Source: RYN-230 sp963704995 (GTDB lineage: Bacteria > Actinomycetota > Actinomycetes > Streptosporangiales > Streptosporangiaceae). From it: a stretch of DNA of 64,000 bases. Both the position numbers and the translations under genes were made by a program. The DNA is taken from positions 496,001 to 560,000 of the forward strand of contig CAVPIM010000017.1 of the NCBI GenBank assembly GCA_963704995.1, read 5' to 3'. Below are positions 1 through 8,243 of this stretch, piece by piece. Under the pieces are notes generated by a model that saw only the letters and a list, made by a program, of their open reading frames with translations, made no database searches and was not told the origin of the DNA. The first letter of the stretch is position 1; each line of letters begins with the position of its first letter.

Positions 1-359
1 TCAACCTGCCCGAGGACGCTGACCCCCTGGCCGCGTGGGACGACTTCCTCGCGCGGGCCGGCGTCCCGGAGGACCAGCGCAACACGAGATCGGCCATCGA
101 GGACCCGGACGGGCACGGCCCACGGCTGTTCTTCCAGCAGGTGCCGGAGGACAAGATGGCTAAGAACCGGGTGCACCTCGACGTCCGCGCGGCTCCCGGT
201 CTGCGGGGAGAGGAGCGGATGGCGGCGCTGGAGATCGAGTGCGGCCGGCTCGTCACGCTGGGAGCGGCGCGGGTCCAGCGCTACGAGCCCGCTCCCCCGA
301 TGAGCGCCGGCTTCATCGTGATGACCGACCCCGAGGGCAACGAGTTCTGCCTGGACTGA
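1..359 (+). CDS. VOC (glyoxalase-like) family protein, 5' truncated by window edge
   Basis: The reading frame is open from base 3 to the TGA at 357-359, giving about the last 118 residues; the start lies outside the window. The visible part has IEDPDGHGPRLFFQQVPEDK, then NRVHLDV, and ends FIVMTDPEGNEFCLD, the usual last strand of glyoxalase/bleomycin-resistance (vicinal oxygen chelate) folds of the Glyoxalase_6 kind. Such proteins bind a metal or small molecule in the cytoplasm; substrate cannot be inferred. An internal ATG at 156 exists, but the VOC similarity runs through from base 3, so it is not the start. Family call is firm, function is unknown. Confidence 0.8.
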   Translation, partial: NLPEDADPLAAWDDFLARAGVPEDQRNTRSAIEDPDGHGPRLFFQQVPEDKMAKNRVHLDVRAAPGLRGEERMAALEIECGRLVTLGAARVQRYEPAPPMSAGFIVMTDPEGNEFCLD

Positions 360-470
360 CCGGTTGAGATCGTTGATGGCCGCGCGGTGCGGAATTAGCG
401 GCCCCGGGCTGGGTACTGCGGGCGAAACGCGCCGCGCCCGGCCGGAGCGCGGGAAGGAACGGAGTCCCCC

Positions 471-1520
471 ATGATCCGCCCCAGGGCCCAGACCCTCACG
501 AAGGCCGCCGCGGCCGCGGCTATCTCGCTCGCCGCCCTGGCGGGCTGCAAGCCGGTGATCACGGCCACCTCATCGGGCCCGTCCGCGCCCGCGGCGCCGG
601 GCCGCCAGGCCGCGCCGGCCCAGTCCGGTGCCCTGATCACCGAGCCCGCCGCGGGGTTCTCGCCCGTTTATCACCTCATCAAGCACGCCCGGCACTACAT
701 CGACCTGACCATGTACGAGTTCTCCGACACCACGGCCGCGCACGACCTGGCCGCGGCGGCCCAGCGGGGGGTGACCGTCAAAGTCGTCCTGGACCAGCGC
801 GAGAAGAGCCACAACTCCCCCGCCTTCGATTACCTCACCTTGCACGGGGTCAAGGTCGTCTGGTCGTCACCGTCGTTCGAGTACACCCACCAGAAGACCC
901 TCCTCGTGGACGGGTCCACGGCCGTCATCATGACCGCCAACCTGACCAGCGAGTACTACTCCAGCACCCGTGACTTCCTGGTCATGGACACCAAGCCGGC
1001 CGACCTGGCCGCGATCGCGCAGGTGTTCAACGCGGACTTCGCGCACCGGGCGGTCCATCCCGGTGACGGCCGTGACCTGGTCTGGTCGCCCACCGACTCG
1101 CAGGCGCAGATCCTGGCCCTCATCAACGGGGCGCGCAAGAGCCTGCGCATCTACAGCGAGGAGATGGGGGACGCCACGATCGAGGACGCACTCATCAAGG
1201 CCGCCCAGCGCGGCGTGGACGTGCGGGTCTGCGGGGAGAACACGGGCGGCGAGTACGACAGCGACTTCTCCCGGCTGGCCGCCGGCGGGGTGCACATCAG
1301 CTACTACAGCTCCTCGCACGGCTTCTACATCCACGGGAAAGTGGTCGAGGCCGACTACGGCACCAGCCACGCCCGGGTGTTCGTCGGCTCAGAGAACTTC
1401 TCCAGCACCTCACTCAACCGCAACCGCGAACTCGGCCTGATCACCGCCAGCCAGAAGGTGATGTCCTCGATCGCCAGCACGTTCGCCGCCGACTACCGAA
1501 ACGGCAAGCACTGGTCGTAG
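471..1520 (+). CDS. Secreted phospholipase D-like lipoprotein
   Basis: A 349-residue protein with a lipoprotein signal (LAALAGC, lipid-modified Cys26) and two phospholipase D HKD motifs: H140-x-K142-x4-D147 (HQKTLLVD) and H288-x-K290-x4-D295 (HGKVVEAD), each followed by the expected S/N-rich strand (TANLTS; GSENFSS). Both half-sites are complete, so one active site made from the two repeats is predicted. Family members hydrolyse phosphodiesters in lipids or nucleic acids; the substrate is not evident. A purine-rich ribosome site (GGAAGGAACGGAG) precedes the ATG by about 6 nt. It converges on the GH43 gene with only 10 bp between the stops. Location is predicted to be the outer face of the membrane. 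Confidence 0.9.
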   Translation: MIRPRAQTLTKAAAAAAISLAALAGCKPVITATSSGPSAPAAPGRQAAPAQSGALITEPAAGFSPVYHLIKHARHYIDLTMYEFSDTTAAHDLAAAAQRGVTVKVVLDQREKSHNSPAFDYLTLHGVKVVWSSPSFEYTHQKTLLVDGSTAVIMTANLTSEYYSSTRDFLVMDTKPADLAAIAQVFNADFAHRAVHPGDGRDLVWSPTDSQAQILALINGARKSLRIYSEEMGDATIEDALIKAAQRGVDVRVCGENTGGEYDSDFSRLAAGGVHISYYSSSHGFYIHGKVVEADYGTSHARVFVGSENFSSTSLNRNRELGLITASQKVMSSIASTFAADYRNGKHWS

Positions 1521-1530
1521 CGGCCACGAG

Positions 1531-2622
1531 TCAGCGCAGCGGGACGGGGCTGCCAGGAACGGGGGCGAGCGGCGCCCCGGTCACCGGCCAGCCATCCGGC
1601 GCCCAGACCAGCGGGCGGACCTGCACCCACGGGTCGCCGTTATCGAAGGCGTCGTAGTAGTGGTAGACGAGGTAGGACTGTGACCCGTCGGTGAAGACCG
1701 ACGACGATCCCGGGCCGATCATCCCCTCGTCGCTGCCCTGGACCTCCATGCCGCCGCTGTTCATCATCGGGGTGCCGGCGGGATCCACATACGGTCCCGT
1801 GATGTTCTGCGAACGGCCCGCCATGATGCGGTAGGTGCTGCTTATGCCCGCGCAGCAGGTGTCGAACGACACGAGCAGGTAGTAGTACCCAGCGTGGTAC
1901 GTGATGCCCGCGCCTTCCAGCGCGTCCGGGGCGGGCCGCTGGGCCAGCGAGTACAGCGTGGGTGAGGCGCTGGCGGGCTTCCCGGTCGAGGCGTCCAGCT
2001 GGAACAGCTTGATCCCGCTCCAGTACGACCCGAACACCAGCCACTTCGAGCCCGACGCCCCCGAGACCAGCGACGGGTCAATGGCGTTGTAGTCGTCGGC
2101 CGTGCTGGACCGGAACACCTGGCCGTCGTCGGTCCAGTGATAGCGGGGGCTGCCCGGGTCCAGCGTGGGCGTGGTGGCCAGGCCGATCACCGAGTTGTTC
2201 GAGCCGAAGCTGGACCCCGCGTAGTACAGGTGCCACAGCCCGCCGAAGTAGGAGATGTCCGGCGCCCACAGGTTCGGGATGCTGCCCAGCGCGGCGGTGA
2301 TCCAGGCGGGCTTAGCGGCGAATACCGTGCCCGCGTACGTCCAGTGCCGCAGATCCCGGGAGGTGCGGATCTGGATGTTGCCGTTGCCGATGGCCCCGGC
2401 CGGGTCGCCGGTCGAGAACAGGTAGTACGTGCCGCCTTCCCGGGCCATGCTCGGGTCGTGCACGAACACGTAGTCCGCCGGGACGCCCGTTCCGGCGGGC
2501 GAGGCGGAGCCAGCGGGACCGGCGTCCGACCCTAAGGAAGCCGACGCTCCCCCGGCGGCGAGCAGGGTGGCGGCCACGGCCGAGACGACGGCCAGCACGG
2601 CGCGGCGGGCAGGAATCTTCAT
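1531..2622 (-). CDS. Secreted GH43 glycosidase, arabinan endo-1,5-alpha-L-arabinosidase-like
   Basis: A 363-residue five-bladed beta-propeller glycosidase with an N-terminal signal peptide (arginines then a hydrophobic run to about residue 28). GH43 landmarks are all present: catalytic base in VHDPS (D56), pKa-modulating Asp in NAIDPS (D182), catalytic acid in DALEGAG (E236), and the arabinanase-type segments NLWAPDISYFGG and YYLLVSFDTCC. Length and motifs match secreted endo-arabinanases that cut alpha-1,5-arabinan in plant pectin side chains. The promoter region carries a perfect 24-bp palindrome 55 bp upstream of the ATG, a plausible sugar-responsive operator. No other arabinose genes lie beside it. 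Family certain; exact substrate inferred. Confidence 0.9.
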   Translation of the reverse strand: MKIPARRAVLAVVSAVAATLLAAGGASASLGSDAGPAGSASPAGTGVPADYVFVHDPSMAREGGTYYLFSTGDPAGAIGNGNIQIRTSRDLRHWTYAGTVFAAKPAWITAALGSIPNLWAPDISYFGGLWHLYYAGSSFGSNNSVIGLATTPTLDPGSPRYHWTDDGQVFRSSTADDYNAIDPSLVSGASGSKWLVFGSYWSGIKLFQLDASTGKPASASPTLYSLAQRPAPDALEGAGITYHAGYYYLLVSFDTCCAGISSTYRIMAGRSQNITGPYVDPAGTPMMNSGGMEVQGSDEGMIGPGSSSVFTDGSQSYLVYHYYDAFDNGDPWVQVRPLVWAPDGWPVTGAPLAPVPGSPVPLR

Positions 2623-2676
2623 CGGTCCTCCCAGGCGGGGACGGGCACAGCCAGGCGAGTAAAACCCGCGCTAGAG

Positions 2677-2700
2677 CCGTGAGCGAACGTTCGCTCACGG
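2677..2700. promoter_or_regulatory. Perfect 24-bp palindrome upstream of the GH43 gene
   Basis: The half-site CCGTGAGCGAAC is followed immediately by its exact reverse complement, giving a spacer-less 24-bp dyad centred on AACGTT, 55 bp upstream of the GH43 start codon. There is no T-run on either side, which argues against an intrinsic terminator. Size, symmetry and position fit an operator for a LacI- or TetR-type repressor controlling the secreted arabinanase. No repressor gene is adjacent. Confidence 0.6.
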
Positions 2701-2793
2701 GGACATTTTATGATTTTCAGGGCGATAGGTCCAGCTCTGGACTCGTCAGCCGCTCTCCTGGCCGTGCGCCGTATTGGCCGTGCGGCCCGCGCG

Positions 2794-3226
2794 TCACCGG
2801 ACACCCGCACCCGGGCCGGCGAACTCGAACCACGCTGTCCACCCCATCCCGGCGTCCCCGGCGCGACCCCAGGCGGTGGCGAGCTGGCTGACGATGAGTA
2901 AGCCGCGCCCGTTCGGCTGCTGCGCGTCCGCGTGCGCCGTAAGGGCCCAGGGACCGCCCTCGTCGGTGACCTCGACCCGCAGCCGGGCGTCATCCCGCTG
3001 GACGCGGACGGTGAAGCGGCCGCCCGGCTCCCGGGAGCGGCTGTGCAGGCACGCGTTGGCAGCCAGCTCAGACAGGCACAGCGCGGCGTCGTCCGCGGCC
3101 GGGCACCCCTCCAGGATGCCCGGCCAGGAACCGGCGCGCCTCGCGGACCTGCCCGGAAAGCGCGGGAAAGTCACGGGACCAGGCGATGAGCGGGCGGGCA
3201 GGGCCGGCGGAGGGGGTGGCGGGCAT
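2794..3226 (-). CDS. Anti-sigma-factor-like ATP-binding protein (HATPase_c_2), frameshifted near the 5' end
   Basis: This is a small GHKL-fold ATPase of the SpoIIAB/RsbW-like class common beside WhiJ-type regulators. The N box (LSELAANACLHS), G1 box (VTDEGG) and G2 box (NGRGLLIVSQLA) lie in the frame that ends at 2794. The conserved N-terminus (DFPALSGQVREARRFLAG) lies in another frame starting at the ATG at 3224-3226; the two join if one base in the run at about 3116-3123 is dropped. Without that, the main frame could only start at a GTG at 3174 with poor N-terminal similarity. Roles in the family are binding sigma factors or partner regulators. It is divergent from the HTH/DUF5753 gene at 3404. 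Confidence 0.75.
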
Positions 3227-3403
3227 GGTGTCCTCGGTCGTGGTCTTTGGGCGGGAGTGCGGCGATCCGGTGTTGCATCAGCCTTTCGCCGGAGGCTTGT
3301 GCTAGGAACAGGTCTGCACGGAGCGTCACGGGTAGTCGGTCCAGAGTGAGCGGGTGTCGGGCGCTGTCGGGTGCGGGGCAGGCCTGTCGTGGAGGGAAGA
3401 CCG

Positions 3404-4243
3404 ATGGCAGCGGATCAGGATCTCAATGCGGGCACGAGCCCGCTCCGGGTGTTCGGCGCCGAATTACGGCACTACCGGACCCGGGCGGGACTGTCGCAGG
3501 AGCAGCTGGGCGCGCGGGTGTACTGCTCGGCGGACCTGATCGGCAAGATCGAGAACGGCCAGCGGGCGCCGGCCGGGGACTTAGCGGCGGCCTGCGACGC
3601 GGTGCCGGAACTGGGCACCGGCGGGGCGCTGTCCAGGCTTCGGGAACTGCTGCGCGACCACCTGAAGCAGGGTGCTTACCCGGGGTGGTTCCACCGCTGG
3701 CCGGACAAGGAAGCCGAGGCCAAGACCCTCCGCTGGTTTGAGCTGGTGGCGGTCCCCGGGCTGCTGCAGACCGAGGATTACGCGCGGGCCATGCTGCGGA
3801 CCCAGGTCATGGCCAGCGACGACGACATCGCGGAGATGGTCAGGGCCCGCCTGGAACGGCAGCTGATCCTGGAGCGCGACACCCGGCCCATGCTGTGGGT
3901 CATCCTGGACGAGGGGGTCATGCAGCGGCCGGTGGGCGGCGCGGCGGTGATGCGCCAGCAGCTGGCCCGGCTGGCCGGCGCGGCCCGGCAGCCGAACATC
4001 GTGCTGCAGGTCATCCCGCTGTCGGCCGGCGCGCATCAGGGTATGAGCGGGAACTTCGTGATCGCGGATTTCGCTGACGGGCCGCCCTGCGTCTACCAGG
4101 ACACGGCGGCGCGCGGGCAGATCGTCGAGGACCCCGACGACATCGCGGCCGTCACGATGATGTGGGATACGCTCCATTCGGAGGCGCTCCCCCGCGCGGC
4201 CTCCCTGCAGCTTGTCGAGGAAACGGCCAAGACATGGACCTGA
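3404..4243 (+). CDS. WhiJ-like regulator: HTH (XRE) domain plus DUF5753
   Basis: A 279-residue cytoplasmic regulator. An XRE/lambda-repressor HTH occupies about residues 17-70 (LRHYRTRAGLSQEQLGARV...DLIGKIENGQR), followed by the DUF5753 domain (WFELVAVPGLLQTEDYARAML ... MWDTLHSEALP). Such proteins control development and antibiotic genes in Streptomyces and usually pair with a small DUF397 protein, as here. The ATG at 3404 is chosen over an upstream frame start at 3371 because GGAGGGAAGACC directly precedes it. The following DUF397 gene overlaps its 3' end by 10 nt, so the two are translationally coupled. The target genes are unknown. Confidence 0.88.
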   Translation: MAADQDLNAGTSPLRVFGAELRHYRTRAGLSQEQLGARVYCSADLIGKIENGQRAPAGDLAAACDAVPELGTGGALSRLRELLRDHLKQGAYPGWFHRWPDKEAEAKTLRWFELVAVPGLLQTEDYARAMLRTQVMASDDDIAEMVRARLERQLILERDTRPMLWVILDEGVMQRPVGGAAVMRQQLARLAGAARQPNIVLQVIPLSAGAHQGMSGNFVIADFADGPPCVYQDTAARGQIVEDPDDIAAVTMMWDTLHSEALPRAASLQLVEETAKTWT

Positions 4244-4437
4244 ACGGCGCCGACTGGCGCAAGGCGACCTACAGCACCGGTAACGGCGGTGCCTGCGTGG
4301 AAGTGGCCAGCAACCTGCCCCGGATCATCGCGGTGCGTGACTCCAAGGACCCGGCGGGCCCGGCCCTCGTGTTCACGCCCGCCGAGTGGCGGGCCTTCAC
4401 CGCCGGGCTCAGGGCGGGCCAGCTCAGCCAGGACTGA
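4234..4437 (+). CDS. DUF397 small acidic protein, partner of the DUF5753 regulator
   Basis: A 67-residue protein, MDLNGADWRKATYSTGNGGACVEVA..., with the DUF397 hallmarks WRKATYS, the GACVEVA strand, VRDSKDP and a C-terminal FTPAEWRAFTAG. It begins inside the last codons of the HTH/DUF5753 gene (ATG 4234, upstream stop at 4243). In Streptomyces, DUF397 and WhiJ-like DUF5753 proteins are encoded side by side and act as an inhibitor-effector pair. The longer frame upstream overlaps the regulator and has no family similarity, so it is excluded. Confidence 0.88.
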   Translation: MDLNGADWRKATYSTGNGGACVEVASNLPRIIAVRDSKDPAGPALVFTPAEWRAFTAGLRAGQLSQD

Positions 4438-4638
4438 CCCGGCCGCCGGGCCGCGGATAGCGCGGCACATGACGAGCACGATCCGCGTGGCCTGCCGCGG
4501 ATCTTTGCCCAGTGCGTTCCCGCACCCTTCGCTGGCACCAGCGGCCCGGCCGGTTCGCTCGCCCACGCTTCTTGCTGTTATCATGAGTGGGCGGCTCCCC
4601 GGCCCCGCAGCCTGGACGCTCCCCTGACCGGGAAGACC

Positions 4639-4675
4639 GTGGTGGCCGGCTTCTGATCCTGGCGCCGGCCACCAC
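4639..4675. terminator. Hairpin between convergent genes
   Basis: A 12-bp perfect stem (GTGGTGGCCGGC / GCCGGCCACCAC) with a 13-nt loop lies between the end of the DUF397 gene and the end of the secreted protein gene at 4693. Its position between convergent genes suggests a two-way transcription terminator. There is no U-tract, as is usual for actinobacterial GC-rich terminators. Confidence 0.55.
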
Positions 4676-4692
4676 GTCCGCCCGTCCCCGGG

Positions 4693-6462
4693 TCAGGGAG
4701 CCGGTGCGCTCCAGATGTAGGTCCCCCAGTTGGTCAGCAGGTCGCGGTACCCCTGCGGGATCATCTCGGTACTCATGTAGACCCGGCCGTTCATGACCGC
4801 TCCCATCGAGTAGTCACCCCAGCGGCAGCCCCCGTAGTTCGGGCCGACAAAGGCTGCGTAGCAGGTGAAGCCGTCTTCAGGGGCGGCCCCGGCGGTCGCC
4901 GCGATGACCGGCCCGGCCGGGCCTGCTGTCCCGTACCTGATGTAGGCCGGGCTCGGGTAGCTATGCGGCCCGCTCAGGGAGAACAGCAGATATCCCCGGC
5001 CGTGCGCGTCCACGGCCGTGTACGGGTACAGCAGGCTGGTGTCGCGCACCGCCACCACACCCTGGTGAACGACGCGGGCGGAGAGCGCCTGGCCGGACAG
5101 CGCCGGTTTGAGGATGAACCAGGCGACGGCGTCGCTCCCGCTGGTGGTCCCGGTGTCCAGCTGGGCGTAGATCTTCCCGCCGACGTAGGTCGGTTCCATC
5201 TCAGCGTTGAAGTCGGCCTGGAGACCTCCGGCCGGAGCCTGGTAGGCGTGCCCGAGCGGGCGGGGCCCCGGCTTCTGCTTGGCGTCCGGCGGGAAGGCGT
5301 AGGACTGGGTGGTCACCCTGGTGCGGTACACCGCCGGCGGGGCCGGCTGGGCCAGCAGTGATGTGTCGTGCATGGCGTACACCAGCAGGTGGTTGTCGCT
5401 GAGCTTGTTGGAATTGGACTCCACGAAGTACTCGGTGCTGGCGGCGAACTTCCCTCCGGGCGGGGTGCTGGCCGGGGCCACGATGTAGGGCGCCCCGAAC
5501 GGGTCCTTGGTCAGGCGGTAGCCGAAAACCGTCGGGGCGATGCCGGTCTGGGCCGCCGTCTCGAGCAGTGCCTTGCTGATGGCGTAGACGATCGCCCCGT
5601 TGTAGGCAGTCGATTTGATGCCGAACTCGTCCGTGGTGACGTAAATGCCGTTAGCGTCGGCTCCCAGGTTGTCGTAATCACCGAAACAGGGGCAGCCACT
5701 GGTCCCGGAATCAGTGGTATTCCAGGAGTAAATGGTGTAACTCCCCGTGGGATCCTGCGTGTTGCTGACGGCCTCGAATTGGGTGCTCGGGGTGACCAGC
5801 CTGCCCGCGGAGTTGAACGACCCGACAATGAATTCCTGGAAGAACCAGCGCTGCGTCGGCGCGTCGTAGTAGCAGCGGGGATCGGAGAAGAAGTCCGAGG
5901 TGGGCTGCTGGAAAGCGGTGGCCGACCCGATAGGAGCCACCAGCTGCTGCCCGTCTTTGCCGTAGATGGCCAGGGCGTTGTTGATGAACTCCATGACGTA
6001 GCCGCCGCCCGCGCACAGACCCTGGTCGGGCGGTTCGAGATCAACCCCGCCGGCGGTCTGGGCCTGCTGGACCCCGCCCATGGCGCTGAACCCGATCTCA
6101 CCGGGAACGTTTGTCCTGCTCAGGCGTGTGGTGGGCGGATTGGGCGCGGTCGCCGGCGTGGCCCTCAGGGCGTGCCTGATGAGGGTGCTGTCCACCGCGC
6201 GATAGCGGGCCCGCTGAGCCGCGGCCCGGGAGAGGGGGGCTCCCTGGTGCTGGGACGCCACCGTCTTGCGGTGCTCCGACCTGGCCAGCGCACCGAGGTT
6301 GACCTGGCCCACCTTTTTCAGCGGGACAGTGAACACCGGAGCGTGGACCACGCTGGAGGCAGCTGATGCCGACGCGGCCAGTGGCGCGGTGATCACCCCC
6401 ACGGCCAGGGCGGCCGAGGCAGCCCCAGCCAGGAAACGATTACGGGCAAAATGGACTTTCAC
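4693..6462 (-). CDS. Uncharacterised secreted protein, probable beta-propeller
   Basis: A roughly 590-residue exported protein. The N-terminus (VKVHFARNRFLAGAASAALAVG...ASASA) is a clear Sec signal peptide. Two GTG starts are possible (6486 and 6462); 6462 is preferred because a GGGGGG ribosome site precedes it and the signal peptide starts directly. The mature part has short repeated blade-like motifs (DPRCYYDAPTQRWFFQEF, GCPCFGDYDNLGADANGIYV) reminiscent of proteins of unknown function found in several soil actinobacteria and acidobacteria. Six or more cysteines, often in CPC or CYA contexts, suggest disulfides. No catalytic motif is recognised. It may be a cell-surface or secreted binding protein. 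Confidence 0.8.
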   Translation of the reverse strand: MKVHFARNRFLAGAASAALAVGVITAPLAASASAASSVVHAPVFTVPLKKVGQVNLGALARSEHRKTVASQHQGAPLSRAAAQRARYRAVDSTLIRHALRATPATAPNPPTTRLSRTNVPGEIGFSAMGGVQQAQTAGGVDLEPPDQGLCAGGGYVMEFINNALAIYGKDGQQLVAPIGSATAFQQPTSDFFSDPRCYYDAPTQRWFFQEFIVGSFNSAGRLVTPSTQFEAVSNTQDPTGSYTIYSWNTTDSGTSGCPCFGDYDNLGADANGIYVTTDEFGIKSTAYNGAIVYAISKALLETAAQTGIAPTVFGYRLTKDPFGAPYIVAPASTPPGGKFAASTEYFVESNSNKLSDNHLLVYAMHDTSLLAQPAPPAVYRTRVTTQSYAFPPDAKQKPGPRPLGHAYQAPAGGLQADFNAEMEPTYVGGKIYAQLDTGTTSGSDAVAWFILKPALSGQALSARVVHQGVVAVRDTSLLYPYTAVDAHGRGYLLFSLSGPHSYPSPAYIRYGTAGPAGPVIAATAGAAPEDGFTCYAAFVGPNYGGCRWGDYSMGAVMNGRVYMSTEMIPQGYRDLLTNWGTYIWSAPAP

Positions 6463-6637
6463 GGAACCCCCCGCTTGATGGAGCACATACCTGTCAGGGC
6501 GCCGTGGTATTCATCGCCAAACGGCACCGACATTAGGCTCCCCCCAAGCCCGGCGCAATAAGCTCCGGCGGGGTCACGAATTGGTGAACGCAGGCACGCT
6601 TAATGCCGCGGCTCCGGTCACCGCGCCCGGCGGCCGG

Positions 6638-7993
6638 TCAGCACAGGATGGCCCAGCCGTGCGCGGGCAGGATCACCTGCGCGCCCGGCTCGCCGGACCC
6701 GGCCAGCGTGCCCGGGCCGGCCAGGATTTCCCGGGCCCCCGGGACCTCCGCGCGGGCCTCGCCGTCCGCCAGGCTGAGCGCCACCACCAGGCTCTGCTCC
6801 CCCGCCGCCACCCGGTACACCATCTGCTCGCTGGCCAGGTGCAGCATCGTGGTCTGCGCCCGGTGCAGCCACGGGTGGCGGCGGCGCAGCCCGATCAGGT
6901 CCTGGTGCAGCCGGTACACCGGCCAGCCGGCCGGGGCCAGCCCGTCGGGGCCGCCCGGGAACCCGGGCCGGATCTCGTCGTCACCGCCGGCCCGCTCCTC
7001 CTTGATCCCCCGGAAGGCCTGCTCGTCGCCGTAGTAGATGGCGGGCGTGCCGCCCACGGTGAGCAGCACGGCCAGGGCGTGGGCCAGGTGCCGGTCATCC
7101 TCCAGCCGGCTGGCCAGCCGGGTGACATCGTGGTTGCCCACGAAGGTCAGCGGCGCGAACGTCGCCAGGAACCCGTTGTGCCGGCCCAGGGCGTGGCCCA
7201 GCTCGAACAGGTTGTGGTCGTTCAGCCCGCTCCAGATCGCCTTCCACAGCTCATACTGGGTGACGGAGTCCAGGCCGGATCCGGCCACGAACGCCGGGTA
7301 GTCGCCGTGGATCACCTCGCCGACCAGGTAGGCCCCGGGATGCGCGGCCCGGACCTGGGGTACCACCCCGGCCCAGAAGGCCGCGGGCACGGCGTAGGCC
7401 GCGTCCAGCCGCCAGCCGTCGGCGCCCTCGTCCAGCCAGTGGTTCATCACCGCCGCCACGTAGCCGGCCACGGCCGGCTCGTCGTGGTTGAGCGCCACCA
7501 GGGCCTCGTGCCCCTCGAACGCGGCGTACTCCGGCTCCTGGCCCGGCTGCCAGCCCGCCGGCCAGGTCAGCCGGAACCACGAGGCCTCCGGCGCGTCCGG
7601 GCCCTGCTCCAGCACCCGCTGGAAGGCCGGGAAGCCCCGGCCCACGTGGTTGAAGACCCCGTCGAGCAGCACCCGCAGCCCGCGGGCGTGCGCCGCCCCG
7701 GCCAGGCTGGCGAAGTCCCCCTCGTCACCGAGCCGGGGATCGATCCGGTAATGGTCGGTAGTGTCGTAGCCATGCGTCTGCGAGGCGAAGACCGGCCCGA
7801 GCGCGATCCCTGAGGCGCCCAGGTTGACCGCGTAGTCCAGCCAGCCGGTCAGCTGCCCGAGCCGGTGGGTGACCGGCGGCGCCGTCTCGCCCCCGGGCCC
7901 GGCTCCCGCCTCCGGCTCGCCGGTGGCCTCGGCCGAGGTGAAGCCAAGCGGGTAGACCTGCCACCAGATGGCGTGCTTCACCCAGTCCGGCAC
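6638..7993 (-). CDS. GH13 alpha-amylase family enzyme
   Basis: A 451-residue (beta/alpha)8 alpha-amylase family protein without signal peptide, hence cytoplasmic. The catalytic triad is visible: nucleophile in GWRLDAA (D197), acid/base in LVGEVIHGDY (E226) and third Asp in FVGNHD (D289). The N-terminus HAIWWQVYPLGF is the usual first strand. The GTG at 7993 is chosen because GAGGAGCGACGC precedes it; an upstream ATG at 8026 has no such signal. It is short and lacks separate starch-binding domains, resembling the small GH13 enzymes of actinobacteria that act on malto-oligosaccharides, trehalose or sucrose. Substrate not resolved. Confidence 0.88.
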   Translation of the reverse strand: MPDWVKHAIWWQVYPLGFTSAEATGEPEAGAGPGGETAPPVTHRLGQLTGWLDYAVNLGASGIALGPVFASQTHGYDTTDHYRIDPRLGDEGDFASLAGAAHARGLRVLLDGVFNHVGRGFPAFQRVLEQGPDAPEASWFRLTWPAGWQPGQEPEYAAFEGHEALVALNHDEPAVAGYVAAVMNHWLDEGADGWRLDAAYAVPAAFWAGVVPQVRAAHPGAYLVGEVIHGDYPAFVAGSGLDSVTQYELWKAIWSGLNDHNLFELGHALGRHNGFLATFAPLTFVGNHDVTRLASRLEDDRHLAHALAVLLTVGGTPAIYYGDEQAFRGIKEERAGGDDEIRPGFPGGPDGLAPAGWPVYRLHQDLIGLRRRHPWLHRAQTTMLHLASEQMVYRVAAGEQSLVVALSLADGEARAEVPGAREILAGPGTLAGSGEPGAQVILPAHGWAILC

Positions 7994-8125
7994 GCGTCGC
8001 TCCTCACCCCTCGGCAGGCCCGCCACGCTACTCCTTACCCGGACAGGCCCTCCTGTGGCGGCTGATGTTCCGCGCCGGGGCGGGTGATGACATGGCGTGC
8101 GTGATTTCCGGCGCAGAAATCTGGG

Positions 8126-8164
8126 ACAAACTACTGTTTGTGTCTATGACCCGAAGTGTAGAAT
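8126..8164 (+). promoter_or_regulatory. Candidate promoter with overlapping dyad for the monooxygenase-TetR operon
   Basis: A 16-bp dyad, ACAAAC-TACT-GTTTGT (8126-8141), overlaps a -35-like TTTGTG (8137-8142), followed after 16 nt by a -10-like TAGAAT (8159-8164). The start codon of the monooxygenase gene is 80 nt downstream. Because a TetR-family gene is the second gene of this operon, the dyad is a natural autoregulatory operator. Inference from position and symmetry only. Confidence 0.45.
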
Positions 8165-8243
8165 GACCCGATAGTGGCGTAAGGGCCGACAGCGGCACGC
8201 AACCCTGGGCAACTCCTCATGGCCCGATCTCGAAAGGAGCGTC

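Noticed and set aside
3100..3130. Recoded codon or selenocysteine reading as the cause of the split ATPase
   Set aside because: The two conserved halves are in different frames, which needs an indel, not stop-codon recoding.
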